Below are positions 22,179-22,594 of a stretch of DNA of 22,594 bases, piece after piece. Source of the stretch: Syntrophaceae bacterium UBA7544. Its GTDB lineage: Bacteria > Desulfobacterota > Syntrophia > Syntrophales > Smithellaceae. The stretch lies in NCBI GenBank assembly GCA_002479215.1, contig DLME01000140.1:1-22594 (forward strand), read 5' to 3'. Position numbers and translations under genes: made by a program. The notes under the pieces are model-generated. The model worked only from the letters and a program-made list of their open reading frames with translations, was not told the origin of the DNA and ran no database searches. Every line of letters begins with the position of its first letter. The first letter of the stretch is position 1.

Positions 22179-22594
22179 ATGTGGCAATGGAAAAATTTTG
22201 CTGAAGAGATTGCACGAAGGGCTGGGGCGCTCCTAAAAGAAAAATTCAGCCAAGAACATGAAATTCATTATAAGGGCGAAATTAATCTGGTTACCGAAGC
22301 AGATAAATTTTCCGAAGATTTAATCGTTACGGCGATCAGCCGTAACTTCCCCGACCATGGAATTTTATCGGAAGAATCGCCGGCTATCGTCGGTGCCGGA
22401 AAAATGCGCTGGATAATCGATCCCTTGGATGGAACAACAAATTATGCTCATGGGTATCCTGTTTTTTGTGTTTCTATTGCTCTGGAAAAAGACGAAATTA
22501 TTATTCTGGGTGTAATTTATGATCCAATGCGGGAGGAAATGTTTATTGCTGTCCGCAGTGAAGGCGCTTATTTAAATGGTAAAAAACTGTCCGT
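22179..22594 (+). CDS. suhB: Inositol-1-monophosphatase family protein (SuhB-like), 3' truncated by the window edge
   Basis: This is a magnesium-dependent sugar/inositol phosphatase of the FIG superfamily. The first 138 residues are visible. LVTEADKFSEDLI is the substrate-side helix, and GILSEES contains the metal ligand Glu66. IIDPLDGTTNYAHGYP (79-94) is the diagnostic metal-binding motif with Asp81 and Asp84. VIYDPMREEMFIAVRSEGAYLNG continues the family pattern to the window end. The ATG at 22179 has a strong AGGAGG at 22162-22167. It is divergent from rodZ. SuhB has phosphatase activity and, in E. coli, an rRNA antitermination role. Which applies here is unknown. No stop is reached at 22594. 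Confidence 0.94.
   Translation, partial: MWQWKNFAEEIARRAGALLKEKFSQEHEIHYKGEINLVTEADKFSEDLIVTAISRNFPDHGILSEESPAIVGAGKMRWIIDPLDGTTNYAHGYPVFCVSIALEKDEIIILGVIYDPMREEMFIAVRSEGAYLNGKKLS

Noticed and set aside
1..22594. CRISPR array, tRNA/rRNA genes, insertion sequences, defence or toxin-antitoxin genes
   Set aside because: No regularly spaced direct repeats, no transposase-like or nuclease-like reading frames and no RNA gene signatures were seen on either strand.

Overview
The window is an envelope-biogenesis region of a Gram-negative bacterium. It carries lipid A synthesis, heptose core synthesis, BamA, a Skp-like chaperone and Lol lipoprotein export. The gene order lysS, lolC/E, lolD, bamA, skp, lpxD, lpxA, two sugar-nucleotide genes, lpxB, msbA, and the modest GC content (about 40-45% by eye) suggest a member of the Desulfobacterota (former Deltaproteobacteria), perhaps near Syntrophus/Smithella. 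That placement is inference. I see no tRNA, rRNA, CRISPR array, insertion sequence or phage gene.

Layout. Positions 1-1560 (+ strand) hold the 3' part of an NAD-dependent sugar epimerase/dehydratase, a possible 31-codon mini-ORF, and a family 2 glycosyltransferase. Positions 1749-20170 (- strand) look like one 17-gene operon. In transcription order it is lysS, lolC/E, lolD, bamA, skp/ompH, lpxD, lpxA, gnnA-like, gnnB-like, lpxB, msbA, lpxK, lpxL-like, waaF, gmhB, waaC and a 56-residue Trm112/YcaR-like zinc protein. Its largest internal gap is 63 bases and most junctions are short gaps or overlaps. ssb (+) diverges from lysS across overlapping candidate promoters. tatA and rodZ (-) converge on ssb. 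The 5' part of a SuhB-type inositol monophosphatase (+) runs off the right edge.

How the genes work together. LpxA, LpxD, LpxB, LpxK and an LpxL-type acyltransferase build lipid A. WaaC and WaaF add heptoses, and GmhB supplies a step of heptose activation. MsbA flips the product across the inner membrane. LolC/E-LolD releases lipoproteins. The Skp-like chaperone and BamA insert outer-membrane proteins. The most informative point is the order lpxA - oxidoreductase - aminotransferase - lpxB. It matches the gnnA/gnnB arrangement known from Acidithiobacillus ferrooxidans and predicts UDP-GlcNAc3N and a lipid A with amide-linked acyl chains. lpxC, fabZ, an lpxH/lpxI pyrophosphatase gene and the Kdo genes are not in the window.

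I did not find an unmistakable undescribed system. The points most worth following are the gnnAB-type lipid A branch, a BamA with a TolB-like N-terminal domain, a TTG-started waaF with an A8 tract and an out-of-frame ATG, the Trm112-like gene ending the operon, and a tightly wedged mini-ORF.
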